Source: JBDSGC01 sp046594105 (GTDB taxonomy: Bacteria; Acidobacteriota; Thermoanaerobaculia; Gp7-AA8). From it: a stretch of 32,700 bases of DNA. Shown one piece after another: positions 30,301-32,700 of the stretch (position 1 is its first letter; every line of letters begins with the position of its first letter). The stretch is taken from NCBI GenBank assembly GCA_046594105.1, contig JBKJQB010000282.1, forward strand, positions 1 through 32,700. Reading direction: 5' to 3'. A model generated the notes under the pieces. That model was not told where the DNA came from, did not search any database, and saw nothing but the letters and a program-made list of their open reading frames with translations. The position numbers and the translations under genes were made by a program.

Positions 30301-31566
30301 GTGCTCACGTTCCAGACCCCGCGTCCTGGTGAACGGATGCTCCCTGTGGAAGAGGCGCAGCAGCGCGTGCTCGACGAGGTGACGCCCCTGGACACCGAGG
30401 AGGTCCCGCTCTCCGAATCCCTCGGCAGGATTCTGCGCGAGGACGTCGATGCCCCCTCCGATGTTCCGCAGGGCGACAACACTGCCATGGACGGGTACGC
30501 AGTGCGAGCGCAAGACCTGGTCGGTGCGGATGAGGCGTCGCCCGCAGTTCTTCGGGTGATCGAGAACCTTCCCGCTGGCACGGTGGCCACGAGGACGCTG
30601 GAGGCGGGCACCGCGATCCGCATCATGACCGGCGCGTTGATGCCGCCGGGCGCGGACACCGTGGCCCACGTCGAGATCACCGATGGGGGATCGCAGTCCG
30701 TGCGCGTGCTGCGCTCGCTCCCGCGCGGCACGAACGTGCGCCGTCAGGGCGAGGACATGCGCGCGGGCGACGTGATCCTCCGCGACGGGATGCCCATTCA
30801 GGCGGGAGAGATCGGCGTCCTGGCGAACGCCCAGCGGTCCGTCGTGCGCGTGGGGCGCAGGCCGACGGTGGCCATCCTCTCCACCGGCGATGAGATCGTG
30901 GAGATCGACCGGCCGCGCGCACTGGGACAGGTGGTGAACTCCAACTCCTACGCGCTCGCCGCTCTGGTCAGCGAGGCAGGAGGAGTGCCGCGGAGGTTTG
31001 CGATCGTGCCCGACTCGCTGAAAGCCACCATCGAGGCCATCGAGTCGGCGCTGCCATTCGACATCATCATCTCCTCGGGCGGCGTGTCGGTCGGGGCCTA
31101 CGATTTCGTCAAAGAAGCGCTCGATGCGCTGGGCGCGGAAACGAAGTTCTGGCAGGTGGCCATGAAACCAGGAAAGCCGGTGGTGCTTTCGCGACTGAGG
31201 GACCGGCTTTACTTCGGCCTGCCCGGGAATCCCGTCTCCTGCATGGTGTCCTTTCTCTTGTTCGTAGCGCCTGCCATCCGCAAGGCGATGGGCCAGCGGA
31301 CCAATCTCCTTCCGCCCACGGTGATGGTCCGCCTGAGCGATCCGCTGAAATCGCGCGGGGATCGCCGCAACTACCTGCGCATTCGAGTCATCGCCCGGGA
31401 TGGCCTGCTCATCGGAATTCCGATGAAGGCCCAGGGATCGGGAGTGTCCACTTCGATGCTGGCCGCAAACGGGCTCGCCGTACTGGAACAGGGCGTGACG
31501 CTGGTCGAGGCCGGCGAACTGATTCCAGCCGTGATGGTGGGGCCCGTCGGGTCGGACCTTTCGTAG
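30301..31566 (+). CDS. moeA: Molybdopterin molybdenumtransferase MoeA
   Basis: A 421-residue enzyme that inserts molybdate into adenylylated molybdopterin in the last step of molybdenum cofactor synthesis. Family landmarks in order: DNTAMDGYAVRAQD (domain I), IRIMTGALMPPGADTV, ILSTGDEIVE (start of the MoaB/Mog-like domain III), ISSGGVSVGAYDFVKEAL, KPGKPVVLSRL, YFGLPGNPVSCMVSF, and the C-terminal beta-barrel domain IV with GSGVSTSMLAANGLAVL. The length matches the family (about 400-415). No other Mo-cofactor gene is in the window. The GTG at 30301 follows a TACGAT box. It is divergent from the PilZ gene, and a half copy of the CCTTCTCCCC-family repeat lies 35 bases downstream. Confidence 0.96.
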   Translation: MLTFQTPRPGERMLPVEEAQQRVLDEVTPLDTEEVPLSESLGRILREDVDAPSDVPQGDNTAMDGYAVRAQDLVGADEASPAVLRVIENLPAGTVATRTLEAGTAIRIMTGALMPPGADTVAHVEITDGGSQSVRVLRSLPRGTNVRRQGEDMRAGDVILRDGMPIQAGEIGVLANAQRSVVRVGRRPTVAILSTGDEIVEIDRPRALGQVVNSNSYALAALVSEAGGVPRRFAIVPDSLKATIEAIESALPFDIIISSGGVSVGAYDFVKEALDALGAETKFWQVAMKPGKPVVLSRLRDRLYFGLPGNPVSCMVSFLLFVAPAIRKAMGQRTNLLPPTVMVRLSDPLKSRGDRRNYLRIRVIARDGLLIGIPMKAQGSGVSTSMLAANGLAVLEQGVTLVEAGELIPAVMVGPVGSDLS

Positions 31567-31600
31567 CGCGTTCGCAATGCCAAACGTCGAGCGTCCGTAG

Positions 31601-31697
31601 GCCGGATGAGGGGTCGATTACTTCCACCAGAACCCCTCACCCCCGCTTCGCGGCACCCTCTCCCCGCTGCGGCGGGGAGAGGGACTCTCGATGGGAG
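31601..31697. repeat. Half copy of the CCTTCTCCCC-family mirror element (copy C)
   Basis: Only the right side is present: GGATGAGGGG, ACCCCTCACCCCCGCTTCGC, CTCTCCCCGCTGCGGCGGGG and AGAGGGACTCTCGATGGGAG. It corresponds to the right part of copies A and B with CTCTCCCC/GGGGAGAG instead of CTTCTCCCC/GGGGAGAAG, so both stem arms changed. It lies in the 343-base gap between moeA and the DUF218 gene. Confidence 0.75.
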
Positions 31698-31857
31698 AGT
31701 TTGTTATCACCGCTTCCACGGCGCACCGCGCTGTTCCTTGCTCAGGTTGACGAACGGTTCATTTCGCACCCACCGAAGCATTCGCGCCGTTACTCAGCTC
31801 AGAGCCTGTGAAGAAATCAAAGCAATCCAGGGCGGCTGAGTGAACGCGGGCTGAGGC

Positions 31858-31906
31858 AACAATCGTGGCGGACGCTGTGCGAACCAACGCCGCCGGCCGT
31901 GCCGGT
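31858..31906 (+). repeat. 48-base repeat D, copy 4
   Basis: AACAATCGTGGCGGACGCTG followed by TGCGAACCAACGCCGCCGGC and CGTGCCGGT. With copy 2 the match extends leftwards (GAGTGAACGCGGGCTGAGG at 31838-31856). It comes after the half mirror element at 31601, the same neighbour relation as at 25951-26196, and directly precedes the DUF218 gene. Confidence 0.8.
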
Positions 31907-31909
31907 GGC

Positions 31910-32530
31910 GTGAATCGCGCAACCGTCGTGGCGATGGCTGGCGTCGGAATTGTCTGTGGTTACGACCTGGACGCGGATCTCACCGCGTACGTCGAATCCA
32001 TCCGTCCGCTGATCGAGCGGGAGAAGCTCGATTACGTCGTGCTCTCCGGTGGCCGGACCTCTCCCGCGTCGTTCAGTTCGGAAGCGTGGATGATGGCCGG
32101 TCTTCTCGGCGAGTTCATGCCCCTGGACCGGGTGCTCCTCGAAGAGCACGCCATGACCACGCTGGAAAACCTGGTCTTTGGTCGCGGGCTGGCCGAGCAC
32201 ACCGCCGGGCGCATCGATCGCTTCGTGGTGTTCTGCGATCTGGTCCATCGCCGGAAGGTAGCTACTCTGGCTCGGATGATCCTGGGTTCGAACGCCATGG
32301 TCTATTGCGTCGAACATCCGGTGCGCTTGCGGGCCCGGTTGTTCGAGCCGGTCTCCCATTTTCTGGAAGCAGTGGTGGCCAGGGCGCCATGGACGCGGCG
32401 CTATCTGCGCGCGGCCGTGGTCCGTCTCAAAGGGGTCACCGGGGCGCCCCCACGCTCAGCTCGGCCAGCAATCGTGTCAGACGGCGCCCCTCCTCGTCAC
32501 CCATCTCATAGGCCCGGCAAAGGCTCGTGA
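31910..32530 (+). CDS. DUF218 (YdcF/SanA-like) protein
   Basis: A ~200-residue protein of the DUF218 family. VVLSGGRTSPASFSSEAWMMAGLLGEFMPLDRVLLEEHAMTTLENLVFGRGL gives the family pattern SGG, a Ser-Glu-Ala helix, and E..A.TT.EN. It lacks the N-terminal membrane helices found in many members, so it may be cytoplasmic; the family's chemistry is unresolved. The start is unclear: GTG 31910 follows repeat D, and ATG 31934 (MAGVGIVCGYDL) is also possible. No SD site is seen. The last ~30 residues (GAPPRSARPAIVSDGAPP and on) are low complexity and overlap the convergent gene by 95 bases, so the frame may not reflect the native C-terminus. Confidence 0.75.
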   Translation: MNRATVVAMAGVGIVCGYDLDADLTAYVESIRPLIEREKLDYVVLSGGRTSPASFSSEAWMMAGLLGEFMPLDRVLLEEHAMTTLENLVFGRGLAEHTAGRIDRFVVFCDLVHRRKVATLARMILGSNAMVYCVEHPVRLRARLFEPVSHFLEAVVARAPWTRRYLRAAVVRLKGVTGAPPRSARPAIVSDGAPPRHPSHRPGKGS

Positions 32531-32700
32531 TGTCCTCGTCCGGGACGCTGGCAGCGACGGTGAATCCATCTTCCGGCTGTTCCGGCAGCAGCATCGTCCG
32601 CCGCTTCCATCCTGCATCGGTCAGCCGATAGGAAACGAAGATGTTGACGGCACGCATGCCGGCGGCGGCGGTGATGGTCTCGTCTCCGCTGATGACGTTG
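32436..32700 (-). CDS. Unknown protein (partial, 5' end outside window)
   Basis: The frame is open to the right edge, reading NVISGDETITAAAGMRAVNIFVSYRLTD before the ATG at 32657, so that ATG is internal and the gene continues outside the window. The visible C-terminal ~88 residues have a beta-strand pattern (ETITAAAGMRAVNIFVSYRL, then RRTMLLPEQPEDGFTVAASV) followed by a helical end (EEGRRLTRLLAELSVGAPR). The layout resembles exported proteins with a GxETI...AG...V beta-sandwich repeat, but I cannot assign a family. It is convergent with, and overlaps by 95 bases, the DUF218 gene. Confidence 0.6.
   Translation of the reverse strand, partial: NVISGDETITAAAGMRAVNIFVSYRLTDAGWKRRTMLLPEQPEDGFTVAASVPDEDITSLCRAYEMGDEEGRRLTRLLAELSVGAPR

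Overview
This is a GC-rich chromosomal window that looks like an ordinary housekeeping and envelope region of a free-living Gram-negative bacterium. The mixture suggests Acidobacteriota, possibly a Thermoanaerobaculia-like lineage: a SpoIIE-type phosphatase, a Hanks-type kinase, a bacterial GlnRS, YfhO and DUF2127 membrane proteins, exported amidases, a CHRD-domain exported protein, and intergenic spaces packed with short palindromes. The assignment is inference from gene content and style; no rRNA, tRNA or CRISPR array was seen.

Layout. 1-1331 (+): the C-terminal part of a Xer-type tyrosine recombinase and an exported lytic transglycosylase. 1387-1584: a symmetric repeat array that supplies the 3' end of the next gene. 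1557-7949 (-): a membrane-anchored SpoIIE phosphatase, preceded upstream by a translationally coupled MacAB/Lol-like exporter operon (membrane fusion protein, ATPase, two permeases). 8549-11622 (-): an unknown 174-residue protein, a YfhO-like membrane protein and a small zinc-ribbon protein. 11930-14081 (-): glnS and a single-domain response regulator, divergent from a transmembrane Ser/Thr kinase (14233-15762, +). 15811-18156 (-): DUF2127 protein, GDSL lipoprotein and an exported esterase, divergent from a saccharopine-dehydrogenase-like reductase (18225-19274, +). 19412-25321: an exported CHRD protein, a Tat-exported amidase (-), a small exported basic protein, and a secreted ComEC-like metallo-beta-lactamase with Ig-like and FnIII domains. 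25524-28355 (+): two small unknown proteins and a second, Sec-exported amidase. 28734-32700: aldo/keto reductase and PilZ protein (-), MoeA and a DUF218 protein (+), and a partial unknown gene (-) running off the right edge.

Two genome-wide habits stand out. First, eight genes without a Shine-Dalgarno sequence have a TAnnnT hexamer ending 6-8 bases before the start codon, the arrangement expected for leaderless transcripts, while other genes carry clear GGAGG-like sites. Second, intergenic space is filled by a few families of structured repeats: three copies of a ~230 bp three-hairpin mirror element, a ~140 bp mirror element with flanking copies of a 48 bp repeat, and the 1387-1584 array. These repeats reach into the ends of some reading frames. 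No complete defence system, prophage, insertion sequence or secondary-metabolite cluster was found; the most unusual material is the repeat architecture and the leaderless promoter pattern.
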